Assembly: GCF_018128285.1 (NCBI RefSeq)
Contig: NZ_CP072380.1
Coordinates: 1 to 64,000 of the forward strand
DNA from: Atopobium sp. oral taxon 416
GTDB lineage: Bacteria > Actinomycetota > Coriobacteriia > Coriobacteriales > Atopobiaceae
DNA: 64,000 nt
Direction of reading: 5' to 3'
Under the pieces are notes generated by a model. That model had not been told where the DNA came from, did no database searches, and saw only the letters and a list, made by a program, of their open reading frames with translations. Positions 28,996 to 38,475 of this stretch are shown piece after piece; position 1 is the first letter of the stretch, and each line of letters starts with the position of its first letter. A program made the position numbers and the translations under genes.

Positions 28996-31964
28996 TGAGT
29001 GAGAAAGAACTACTAACCCTCAACGAGGTACTCCTTCCGAATACCCCTAAACATATCCGTGAACAGTATCAGACACTTGCGGAGCGTGCTGCGAAGACCG
29101 ATTTCGGACCGTTGGAAGACAATATCGTGGTGATCGATACCGAGACAACCGGATTGTCTTTCAAAAACTGTGAGCTGGTTGAGATCGCTGCCGCACGCAT
29201 CTCTAGTAAGAAGGTGGTCGACACCTTCGATACCTTTGTGCACCCAACCGGTTTGATCCCTCCTGAAATTGTGAAGCTTACCAATATTCGCCAAGTCGAC
29301 GTTGCAGATGCCCCGAGCGCACCTGAGGCGGTCGCAAAACTGGTGGAATTTGTGAGAGGGGATGTGGTCTTAGCCCATAACGCAGCCTTTGACCGGACCT
29401 TTATCGAATCCGTTCCGGGTGGTATAGAGGTCAGCGACAACTGGATCGATACGCTCGCACTGTCCCGCATTGCATTGCCTTCGCTGACAACTCATCGACT
29501 CTCTGATCTGGCAGAGATCTTCGGGAGCGATTCGGTGACTCACCGCTCAAAGGATGATGTGGTGGCACTCTGTGGGGTATGGCCGATCATTCTGCAGGGG
29601 CTTGCAGATTTACCTGCGGGATTACTGGACTATCTTGCAAATATGCACCCTGAAGTCGAGTGGAGCTACCGTCCCATCTTCTCGTATCTGGCGCATCAGA
29701 GAGAACCGGAGGTGTTCTCACTCAAAGATACCCGCAATGAACTACTGAAACAGGTGCCAGAGCATGAAAGGGAAGATGCAAACGATAAAAAAGAACCATT
29801 TCAAGTGCCTTCTCCTGCAGAGATCGACGCAATCTTTGCCGAGGGTGGCGATGTAAGTTGCGCTTATGATCACTATGAGCAACGGCCCGAACAGCTGAAG
29901 ATGGCGCAAGAAGTGCGTGAGGCGCTTGAAACCTCGACGCACCGCACGATTGAAGCGGGGACCGGTACGGGAAAATCCCTTGCCTACCTCGTTCCTGAAA
30001 TCCTGTTTGCCCAGAAGAACAACGTGAGCGTCGGTGTGGCGACTAAGACGAATGCGCTGGCTGACCAGTTAATCTCACATGAACTGCCCCTGTTGAACAC
30101 TGTCTTAGAAAACGGGGTGTCCTACCATACCCTCAAAGGGTGGAACCATTACCCTTGTCTCTATCGCATGGAAAAGGCCTATCAAGAGGAATTACCAATC
30201 AATATAGTGATCTCTCATGCTCAAGGCCGTCCAAGCTCCAAACGTACGATTGCCCAGGATATGCTCACTGCTTTGGCAGTGTCTTATACCTACGTCGCGG
30301 AATCTGCGGATGAGGACCTCGACGCAATGGGCATACGCTGGAAGAATGTGCCGCGTGAGCTCATTACGATCACGTCCCACGAGTGTCTCCACACAAAATG
30401 CCCCTTCTATTCGCATGAGTGCGTAGCCTATACCGCGCGGCGGCTTGCTGCCGGCTGCGATGTGGTGGTGACAAACCATTCGCTGTTGCTCCGCAATGTG
30501 CTAGCAGAGGGACATATCTTGCCACCAATTCGCCACTGGGTGATCGATGAGGCACATAGCTTTGAATCGGAGGCCCGTAGCCAATGGGCAACTGAGATCT
30601 CAGCAGTGGATATCCAGGACATCTTTGAGGTGTTGGGCGACGCCAAAAAGGGTGCCCTTGCCCGTGCATGTAACTCGGTCGTGGGTAAAGATGGTGCAAC
30701 TTTGGCGCTCGGTCTCATCCAGAAAGCCTCTAAAGCAGTGCAGCATGCGTCGCTCGTGACGTCTGAGCTCATGGCGGCAATCCATGATCTGATTTCGCTT
30801 GCGGGCAAGTCGAGCTATGAGGGGACAACCCTGTGGATTAATGAGGAGGTGCGTGCCAGTGGGCGGTGGCGCGCTGTTGTGGAAACAGGCACAGAGGCCG
30901 TACGGAGTTTGGAAGAGGCGAGCAAGCGCCTCAAAGAAGCGCAGACAACATTCTCACTGACCACCAATGAAGGCGACAACATCCTGGGGGATCCCGCGAT
31001 CGCCTTCGATGATCTCGTCAACGCTATCAGCCTCATTGTTCTCAAGCCGGATCCAGCATACGTGTATTCGGCGCAGCTCTATCGGCAGACCAACCAGCAG
31101 AGTAAGAACAAACGTTTGAGATCAGAGAGGCTGGTTGCAGAAAAACTCGATATCGGGCAGGATCTGGGGACTCAGTGGCTACCGGGGATGAAGAGCGTTA
31201 TCTTTACCTCTGCGACTATGGCAGTTGAGCACGATTTCTCCCACTTCAATCATGCAGTCGGTTTGGATAAGCTGCCCAAGGAGTCCTACAAGGATATCCA
31301 GTTACCTTCAAGTTTTGACTTCGATGACAACATGTCAGTGATTGTGGCGAAGGATCTGCCGCTTCCGGGTAATCCGTCCTACCTCACTGCCCTAGACGAT
31401 CTGCTCTTTGACATCCATATTAGCATGCAGGGTTCAGTGCTGACACTCTTCACCAACAGGCGGGAGATGGAAAAAGTCTACAACGAGCTGCAGCCCCGCT
31501 TAGCCCGGGAAGGACTTGAGCTGATCTATCAAGGACCCCGTTCCTCTCCTCGACAGCTTCGGGATCAGTTCATCCGGGACAGGGAGCTTTCGCTCTTTGC
31601 GCTGAAATCCTTTTGGGAAGGGTTAGATGCCCAGGGGGATACACTGCGCTGCGTGGTCGTACCGAAGCTTCCGTTTGCCAGTCCCCATGATCCGCTGGTA
31701 CAGGAGCGTGAAGAGCGTGAGCCGCGGGCTTGGTGGCGCTACCAGTTGCCGGATGCGGTGCTTTCTGTCAAACAGGCTGCCGGTAGACTGATCAGAACCA
31801 AGACCGATACCGGCGTCTTGGTCCTCTGTGACTCCCGTCTCGTCAAAAAGAGATACGGTCGGGACTTTATCGAATCGATGCCGTCACATACTACGGCTGA
31901 GTTGGAGACCAGAAATATCGGTTCTTACCTCAAAATGTGGCGCGCCTCACATGAGCGTAGATAG
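28995..31964 (+). CDS. dinG: DinG-type helicase with N-terminal DEDD exonuclease
   Basis: A 989-residue protein. Residues ~35-200 are a DnaQ-like exonuclease (VVIDTETTGLSF, LAHNAAFDRTFIE, HRSKDDVVAL). Residues ~300-989 are an XPD/DinG superfamily 2 helicase: Walker A EAGTGTGKS, DEAH box VIDEAHSFE, and cysteines around CLYRM and CLHTKCPFYSHEC that may hold an iron-sulfur cluster. C-terminal motifs include FWEGLDAQGD and KQAAGRLIRT. The exonuclease-helicase layout is the common Gram-positive DinG form. Coupled to ddl. Confidence 0.92.
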   Translation: MSEKELLTLNEVLLPNTPKHIREQYQTLAERAAKTDFGPLEDNIVVIDTETTGLSFKNCELVEIAAARISSKKVVDTFDTFVHPTGLIPPEIVKLTNIRQVDVADAPSAPEAVAKLVEFVRGDVVLAHNAAFDRTFIESVPGGIEVSDNWIDTLALSRIALPSLTTHRLSDLAEIFGSDSVTHRSKDDVVALCGVWPIILQGLADLPAGLLDYLANMHPEVEWSYRPIFSYLAHQREPEVFSLKDTRNELLKQVPEHEREDANDKKEPFQVPSPAEIDAIFAEGGDVSCAYDHYEQRPEQLKMAQEVREALETSTHRTIEAGTGTGKSLAYLVPEILFAQKNNVSVGVATKTNALADQLISHELPLLNTVLENGVSYHTLKGWNHYPCLYRMEKAYQEELPINIVISHAQGRPSSKRTIAQDMLTALAVSYTYVAESADEDLDAMGIRWKNVPRELITITSHECLHTKCPFYSHECVAYTARRLAAGCDVVVTNHSLLLRNVLAEGHILPPIRHWVIDEAHSFESEARSQWATEISAVDIQDIFEVLGDAKKGALARACNSVVGKDGATLALGLIQKASKAVQHASLVTSELMAAIHDLISLAGKSSYEGTTLWINEEVRASGRWRAVVETGTEAVRSLEEASKRLKEAQTTFSLTTNEGDNILGDPAIAFDDLVNAISLIVLKPDPAYVYSAQLYRQTNQQSKNKRLRSERLVAEKLDIGQDLGTQWLPGMKSVIFTSATMAVEHDFSHFNHAVGLDKLPKESYKDIQLPSSFDFDDNMSVIVAKDLPLPGNPSYLTALDDLLFDIHISMQGSVLTLFTNRREMEKVYNELQPRLAREGLELIYQGPRSSPRQLRDQFIRDRELSLFALKSFWEGLDAQGDTLRCVVVPKLPFASPHDPLVQEREEREPRAWWRYQLPDAVLSVKQAAGRLIRTKTDTGVLVLCDSRLVKKRYGRDFIESMPSHTTAELETRNIGSYLKMWRASHERR

Positions 31965-31969
31965 CACCC

Positions 31970-32985
31970 TACACTTGGGTGAGCATATCTAGATCGTGTT
32001 GGGTAAAGGTTCAAACCTGCTTTTGAACTTCTTTGTCGGGGCAGGTTACCTTGCCCCCACACGCTATCGATCGCTGTATAAGCTACTTTGTGCCGCAGTA
32101 GGGAAGCAGTTCCTGCTGTGGATTGGTATGTCCTTTGCTCACCCATAGACGCGGCCACTCAAAGAAGCTGATATACGGTGGATCCCAAAAGGTGAGAGGG
32201 TGACCTTCTGCGCTTTCTCCGTCGGTTTGTTCGATACCCTGTTCTCCTGCTCTGAGGTCGGAAGGGGACAGGGCTCAAGGTTCTGTATGTGGCTCAGCTG
32301 GAACTAGCGGTCCTGCTGTCTCGTGTAATCGAACACTTCGATATGCCAGACATGGTCGTCCTGCTTGAGCCGTTCAGGATGCGCCAAACGGCGTTTACCA
32401 TCGTATCGGTATTGCCTTGGTAGAGGAATGTCAGTGTTCGCTCTGCGATGAGAGCATCGATCACCGTATTAGCCTGCTGTGAGGCTCAAGGCCCTGACTG
32501 TCTTTCGATACCTTCCTCGTCGATATTGATCTGCCCATAGTTGGAGACGATCTTCTTCCTCAAGGGGTCATCGTCAGAGACCCCACAGCGGTTGAGTGCC
32601 GCGAGGATCGTATCGGTTTCTGTCAGTGACAGTCGGATTGAGTGCCTTTTGATTCCGTTATCAAAGGCAAGCGATACCTCATTCTCACCATCTGAGAGCA
32701 CAAGCGAGAGGTATCGCCCGTCGTTGTCCCCTGATGCGATCAAAAGTTCGAACAGATGGCGGGCTGAAATACCCATGCGATCTGCGATCGTGTCGCCACG
32801 TAGGGTATCACCCCCTTGGAGAGGGCGGAGAGCAAAGCGATCAGTTCACGAAGTTCAGTGGTATTGCCGGCTTCATCGCTTGGCATCGTTCAAGTCTTCT
32901 TTGAAGACTGATACGTATTCGTCTTTCAGCTCCTGTGGGGATGGGGAGCGAACCCCTGCTTTAGCCCCTAGGTTGCAGCATCGCT
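31970..32985 (-). pseudogene. Decayed WYL-domain transcriptional regulator (second of a tandem pair)
   Basis: Pieces on the minus strand include ADRMGISARHLFELLIASGD (HTH) and YLSLVLSDGENEVSLAFDNG within 32776-32486. Further downstream in other frames are GNTDTMVNAVWRIL, NLEPCPLPTSEQENR and PPYISFFEWP, a recognisable WYL-type C-terminal half. Several stops and frame changes separate them. The neighbour upstream is a second decayed WYL gene, so this looks like a PafB/PafC-style pair. Confidence 0.65.
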
Positions 32986-33870
32986 TCACGAGCTCACTTC
33001 AACCGCACGCTGATAGGTATTCGCGTCGTGTTTGGTCAGGATTGCATACCTCTGCAGCGTCTCCAGCAACTCTTCTACAGGCTGCTTCAGGATAAAGTGC
33101 GCTGTGCCAATAGTCGTTCTGATCTGGCAGGAGAGTACTTTGAAGTCAGCCGCGCCGAAAGACTTTAGGATTCCATAGTACGATTGACGAGTGAGACTTT
33201 GGGGAGCTGCTCCACCCGATAGATTCTTCAGGTGATCGCTGATCTGCTGTCCGTCGCTGTCTTCAGTGGCGACGCAGTACGTAATATCCCGTAGGGTGAA
33301 GAAACCGTATGGATCCACGACAGTGGGCTTTGCCGTACCGTCAGCTTCGGTATGGCCGAGCTTCACAAATTGGCGGTTGAGAAATCCCTAGTGGAGCAGT
33401 TAGAGGTTCTGTTTGCCTTTGGGTTGATCTGACGCACCACTGATTCCCTGTCGAAGGCGTGATCGATCTTTAAGAGCGCCCTGTGCAGCTCCGCACAGTA
33501 GGGGAATCTCTCATCTTTGACGATAGACTTCAAGAGTAGTTGCAGCTGTAAGGCTTCCTCACCGATGAGGGAAGTCCTCCCGGTGTAGGAGGTGCTCTCG
33601 TCGGTGGCCTACCTCACTTTTTTGTCTGTAGGATCCGACTCTCTCGCGACATGGATCCCACAGAGTGCCAAATGCCGCATATCTCGTTTTTGCAACGCGT
33701 TGAATGAGCGGTGTGAGAGCTCAGGGTAGATCTACTTGTGGATGAACTCGGATGTGAGCAGCGTTGCGTTGTTGATAAAGTCAATCGCGAGCGTGACCAG
33801 CCGCTGTGCGCTGATATCATTTGCGGAGAACTGTACATTTTCTTCACGGTGAGGTTTCATATACCGTACT
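32986..33870 (-). pseudogene. Decayed WYL-domain transcriptional regulator (first of a tandem pair)
   Basis: It begins near 33859 with MKPHREENVQFSANDISAQR and continues through LSHRSFNALQKRDMRHLALCGIH in another frame, then reaches the better preserved WYL region at 33366-32986 (VDPYGFFTLRDITYCVATED, then ETLQRYAILTKHDANTYQRA). Stops and frameshifts are spread through the N-terminal half. The longest surviving frame is 126 codons. Confidence 0.7.
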
Positions 33871-34069
33871 CCTTGGTGATCTGGTTTCTCTCGAGAGCGA
33901 CCAATTTGTAGACTATGTGTTGAGGCTGAGAGATGAAGAAGCTGGAGAAAATGCATGGCTGTTTCTATAAGAAAAGTATGAGCATACAAAAGCTAGATTC
34001 TAACAAGTATACTTAACACATGATTATATCAAAACAGATTTATGACCCACACAGGTGGTGGAGATAACG

Positions 34070-37000
34070 ATGTCAAAGACGCATGAATACTTAGACTATC
34101 TTGAGGAACAGATAGGCATTGCGCCTGCAAACAGCCAAGAAGAACTCGATGCCGCTCAGACAATCTCTAAAGTTATGCAGGACCATAACGTGGATCCCCA
34201 ACTCGAAGAGTTCAGCGCATCGACAGGGTCGCAGACGCTCGTGCCAATCTTCACGATTCTGATGCTCGTCGGTCTCATTATGGCTGGCATCGGCTCCTTT
34301 GTCCGTATCATCGGTGCCATCATCACTATCATCTTTGCGGTCACTCTAACCTTGCATCACCAGGGTCGTATCTCGTTTGATCGGGTTGGGCCACAGTGCA
34401 AGAGTCAAAACGTTGTTGGCCTCCACCAGCACACCGGTCCCAAAGTCATTAAAGGCAACCGACCGATCGTGATTGTCGCGCACTACGACGCCCCGCGCGT
34501 CAACCCCCTGATTGAAAACAAGACCACTGCCGCATGGTATGTGTTGGCAAAGCGGGCAAGCACGTACTGTATCTATATAAGTATGATCGCAGCGCTGCTT
34601 CAACTCTTCGGATTTATCCCCTCTATCGTGCGGACCATCATCTGGATTGTCGGTATCGTCGCGGGCCTCATTCCCACCGCTCTTGCAATCGGCGACATCG
34701 CGACGCGCTTCGGTGACTGCACCGATGGGGCTAACGACAACAAATCATCTGTTGCCGCACTGTTGAGCATCGTAAACAATGTGCACCCAGGGACAGATCG
34801 TGCCCTTGAGATAGAAGCAGAGAAAGCCAAAGAGGAAGCGCAGCGCGCTGAAGAGGGGTGGCAGGCTGCGGAAGCCAAACGGGAAGCCGAAGCGAAAGCG
34901 GAACGGCTTTCCCACTATCGCCGGCATGGCGTAGACACACTTCGCTCTCTCAACATGCTCCCCGAAGACTGCACTATAGAGTATGAGAGAGAAGAAGCGG
35001 CGGTCGCAGCGCCGCAGGAAGAAGGACAGTCTGATGAGACAAGTGTGCTGTCCGCTCAGACTGATGAAAAAACACAGCAGACTACTCCGGCGGACAAGAC
35101 CCTCAGACGTCCAACCGTCGGTAGTCGGTTTAATCGTTCGAATGAGGCTCGAAAAGCGGACAAGCGTGAGCAGACGCAAAAGGAAGAGCCTGAAAAACAT
35201 GAGTCCCAGGCCTCAGCTGGACAGCCGGGAGAAGAGCAACCGACCACATCGTTTACTGCGCCGACCCTTGATGAGCAGAATGAGGTAGCCGAAGAGACTC
35301 CCATCGAGACAGAGGAGAAAACTCCCGAAGAGCCTGGTGAGGGTGAGACCTCTACAGAGAAGCCCAAAGGCAAATATAGGGACAAGAAGAATCTTTGGCC
35401 GAATGTTCTAGACGCTGAGTGGGAGTCAATCACTCCTGAACCTGACACTGATACCACTGAATCCGACACGGAGATGGAGACAACTCCACAAGAGAGCGAT
35501 ACAGCTGAGGCAGTGCAGGAAGAGAATCAGCAAGCGGCTTCAGAAGAATCAACTGGGACAGAGACCAATGAGGAACAGGACAAGGAGGATACCACTCAGT
35601 CTGAGGAGTCAAGCAAGTCCAAGTTTCAGAAGTTCGTTCAGAAATTTCATCACAACGCTGCGTCCAAAGAGACTGAGCCAGAGCCCTCAACGGAAGAAGG
35701 GAAGACAGACTCACCTGATACCACACAGAATAGTTCTGCTGAGGAAACGACGGATGAGGCAACGGATAAAGAGGGGCCTGGAAAGGAAGAGCAGACTTCT
35801 GTTCCGGAGGAGAAGGCCGAGCATCTTCAATCTGACGACAACGAGTCTCACAGCGATGAGGATGACAATTTCTCGCAGATGGTTGAGTCTACCTTTGATA
35901 AGCACTTCAACAAGAGAAATGAAACTTCAGACACAACTCAAAAAACGGAGCCTGACAAAATTACAGGTGAGACCGATGAAGGAGCTAAGAATTCCTCTCC
36001 GGTTGATGACTCAGGTGTAATGGCAGCGTTGGCATCCCTAGACAAGGAAGTGAAGCTGCCCTCCGAGGACGAGGATAGTCAGTCTGAGACTGGGCAGATG
36101 GATGAGAATGTTTCACAAGAAACAGATGACAGCGAAGCTACTTCTCCGGCTGACCATGAAGAAACAGAGGAATCGACTCCTGTGGCGAAGCAGGATGAAG
36201 AACAACCCGCTCAGTCCGAAGAAGAAGCGAATGCCCCTGCGAGCCCCGAGCCATCGGAAGCTTCTGACGAAGAGGAGCAAGAGGCTTCTACGGAGGGAAC
36301 CGCATCTGATGAGAGTGCACCCACTGATGGAGCTGCTGAAGAGGCACCCGCAGAGAAACCTGACGCCCAATCTGCGCGGGCCGAAATACCGTGCGATTGG
36401 GAGGCGGTCAGCAAAAAGGTCCCCGTCACTGCTGAATATAGATTGATAGCTTCGAAGGATCGCTCGAAGTCTGATTCGGATGGGGCGGCGCCCACAGAGC
36501 TGGAAGCATCTGATAATAAAGAGCCGGTCGCTCAGCAAGAGACACCTGAGGTGAATGACACTGCTGAAGATACAAGCGAACATGAGGAAGATGTCTCAGA
36601 GGATCGGACTGATGAGAATGAGGATACCGGGGAAGTCGAAGAGACAGCAAAGGGTGACTCTGAGATAGAAGATGAGCTATCTGTATCACAGACAGACGAA
36701 GAGGGCTCTCATGAAATAAAATCTGACCTCCAAAACGATACCGAGCCCGAGAGTGACGACACCCCAATCGCCAAAAAGCCTATCGCCGAAGCTGACTTCT
36801 CCGAAGAGGAGGAGCAGACAGGTACTGCTGGGGACATTGAATCCAAAGCGTTGTCCGAAACAGAGAAGATTTCCGATGAAACTGCTGGAGTAGGGGACGA
36901 GGAACCGAATGAAGGTACCGACGGCGTGACCGCCGGTGGCGCTGGTAGTAAGCAGACCTCACAGGAGCTTGATTTCAAATCTACTATTCCGAAGAACTAT

Positions 37001-38416
37001 ACGGTGGGCCGTGAGATGCCAGCCGAAGAGCCTGCATCCAACAACCTTCGTACAGGCAAGCAAGATTCTGCGGTCCGTCTCGAGGATAAACAGCACGCGA
37101 CCGATAGAGGGCTTAAGATCAGCCGGTCTGGTCAGCACTCAAGAATTAACGAGGCTATACAACAGACAAGGTCTGAGGTCCCTAAGACTTCTTCAGCTGT
37201 TCCTGCAGAGAGCGTGGACGGTAGTTTTGACACAGAGCAACAGCTCCATACAGATACCGAGCCGGTAGAATCCTTCGATACTGAGCAAAAGTCAAAGGAG
37301 ATCGATCAGCAGAAGGCTAAATCTATGAAGGACAAACACTACACAAAGCCTGAGATGCCCGACGATCCAAATTGGGGTAAATCCTCCTTCACACCCCAGA
37401 TTCCGGATGCAACGCGTCAAGCTATCCTGAATGATGTACCGGATCCTGCCAAGAAATCGTATGATCCATTTGCTGAGAAACCCCAAACAGAGGGGATCGA
37501 TGATCTGCCTGTTACTGGGCAGCCGGCAATTTCCTTTGGCAGCACCCGTCGCTTTGACGTTATTACCCCGCAGTCGCTCGAGAAGATCGCTCGAGAGACA
37601 CAGGAGCCCCAAGATCGTGGACGGCACAAGGGTGACAGGGATGGTAAGGACAAGAGATCTAAGCGTGGGAACAACGGGTGGAAAGGAGGCGCAACTCCGA
37701 AAGATGAGTTTCGTGACCATACTGTAGAGTCTGAGGACCAGCAAGAATCTGAGGACAAGCCGGAAACACGCGGTTATGAGCTCGACGTTCAGGAACCGGT
37801 TTCTGAAGAGCATCAACCTGTTGTTCAAGACGTACAAACTGTACCTGAACCACAGAGCACCGCTGCAGCACCACAGCAGCAGGAGGAAGCTCAGGAAGCA
37901 GCTCCTAAAAATACCGTGAGTGTCACTGAGGAAGAGCTCCGCGACGCAGTTCTCTCGATGAACGATGACGATCTCATCTCGCATGATATCTGGTTTGTCG
38001 CGACGGGAGGCTCAGAGCTTGACCATGGCGGTATGAAGTCCTTCTTGCGCAACCATCGTGAAGATATCAGTGGCGCTTTCGTTATTAACTTGGACTGTAT
38101 CGGTGCGGGTACCCCGACATTGTTGACACGGGAAGGGTCCAACACCTCCAAGCATTCCAATCACCGGTTGGTGCGCATGCTGTCTAAGATTGCTAAGAAT
38201 CTCGGACTTTCGCTGAACCGTGCTCGCTTTGATTATGGGGATACCGACGCGACGACAGCAATACGCACGCACATCCGGGCGGTCACCATCATGGGCATGG
38301 ACGAGAATGGATTGCCTGCGTACTCCCATACGTTGGATGATGTGAATGAAAACGTCGATGGGGATCAAGTGGCCGATATCGTGGCGTTGGTTACCGAGTT
38401 GATCCGCGAGTCATAA
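34070..38416 (+). CDS. M28-type membrane peptidase split by a giant acidic disordered insert
   Basis: The 1,448-residue product starts at ATG 34070 (GGTGGAG ten bases upstream; GTG 34055 is weaker). Four membrane segments lie near residues 57-75, 78-96, 168-188 and 190-210. Metal-binding residues of an M28 aminopeptidase appear as VAHYDAPR (His138, Asp140) and DGANDNKSS (Asp223). Residues ~237-1290 are then Glu/Asp/Ser/Thr-rich and apparently disordered, with short conserved-looking islands (NLWPNVLDAEWESITPE, IPCDWEAVSKKVPVTAEYR, KSTIPKNYTVGREMP). The fold resumes at DIWFVATGGSELDHGG, with INLDCIG and the last histidine in YSHTLDD. The substrate is unknown. A small degenerate parS (36109-36124) lies in the insert coding sequence. 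Confidence 0.8.
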   Translation: MSKTHEYLDYLEEQIGIAPANSQEELDAAQTISKVMQDHNVDPQLEEFSASTGSQTLVPIFTILMLVGLIMAGIGSFVRIIGAIITIIFAVTLTLHHQGRISFDRVGPQCKSQNVVGLHQHTGPKVIKGNRPIVIVAHYDAPRVNPLIENKTTAAWYVLAKRASTYCIYISMIAALLQLFGFIPSIVRTIIWIVGIVAGLIPTALAIGDIATRFGDCTDGANDNKSSVAALLSIVNNVHPGTDRALEIEAEKAKEEAQRAEEGWQAAEAKREAEAKAERLSHYRRHGVDTLRSLNMLPEDCTIEYEREEAAVAAPQEEGQSDETSVLSAQTDEKTQQTTPADKTLRRPTVGSRFNRSNEARKADKREQTQKEEPEKHESQASAGQPGEEQPTTSFTAPTLDEQNEVAEETPIETEEKTPEEPGEGETSTEKPKGKYRDKKNLWPNVLDAEWESITPEPDTDTTESDTEMETTPQESDTAEAVQEENQQAASEESTGTETNEEQDKEDTTQSEESSKSKFQKFVQKFHHNAASKETEPEPSTEEGKTDSPDTTQNSSAEETTDEATDKEGPGKEEQTSVPEEKAEHLQSDDNESHSDEDDNFSQMVESTFDKHFNKRNETSDTTQKTEPDKITGETDEGAKNSSPVDDSGVMAALASLDKEVKLPSEDEDSQSETGQMDENVSQETDDSEATSPADHEETEESTPVAKQDEEQPAQSEEEANAPASPEPSEASDEEEQEASTEGTASDESAPTDGAAEEAPAEKPDAQSARAEIPCDWEAVSKKVPVTAEYRLIASKDRSKSDSDGAAPTELEASDNKEPVAQQETPEVNDTAEDTSEHEEDVSEDRTDENEDTGEVEETAKGDSEIEDELSVSQTDEEGSHEIKSDLQNDTEPESDDTPIAKKPIAEADFSEEEEQTGTAGDIESKALSETEKISDETAGVGDEEPNEGTDGVTAGGAGSKQTSQELDFKSTIPKNYTVGREMPAEEPASNNLRTGKQDSAVRLEDKQHATDRGLKISRSGQHSRINEAIQQTRSEVPKTSSAVPAESVDGSFDTEQQLHTDTEPVESFDTEQKSKEIDQQKAKSMKDKHYTKPEMPDDPNWGKSSFTPQIPDATRQAILNDVPDPAKKSYDPFAEKPQTEGIDDLPVTGQPAISFGSTRRFDVITPQSLEKIARETQEPQDRGRHKGDRDGKDKRSKRGNNGWKGGATPKDEFRDHTVESEDQQESEDKPETRGYELDVQEPVSEEHQPVVQDVQTVPEPQSTAAAPQQQEEAQEAAPKNTVSVTEEELRDAVLSMNDDDLISHDIWFVATGGSELDHGGMKSFLRNHREDISGAFVINLDCIGAGTPTLLTREGSNTSKHSNHRLVRMLSKIAKNLGLSLNRARFDYGDTDATTAIRTHIRAVTIMGMDENGLPAYSHTLDDVNENVDGDQVADIVALVTELIRES

Positions 38417-38428
38417 CACGACAGAGGG

Positions 38429-38468
38429 CGAGCAGAGGGAGATACATGATTCCCTCTGCTCGATTTTT
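38429..38468. terminator. Terminator between the M28 gene and the adhesin gene
   Basis: A perfect 12-bp stem (38429-38440 with 38451-38462) with a 10-base loop, followed by ATTTTTAT on the plus strand. It separates two convergent genes. Confidence 0.9.
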
Positions 38469-38475
38469 ATGCCTG

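Noticed and set aside
36102-36583. Overlapping frames within the M28 insert on both strands
   Set aside because: They arise from the repetitive GAA/GAG codons of the acidic insert and have Lys/Arg/Leu-biased products.
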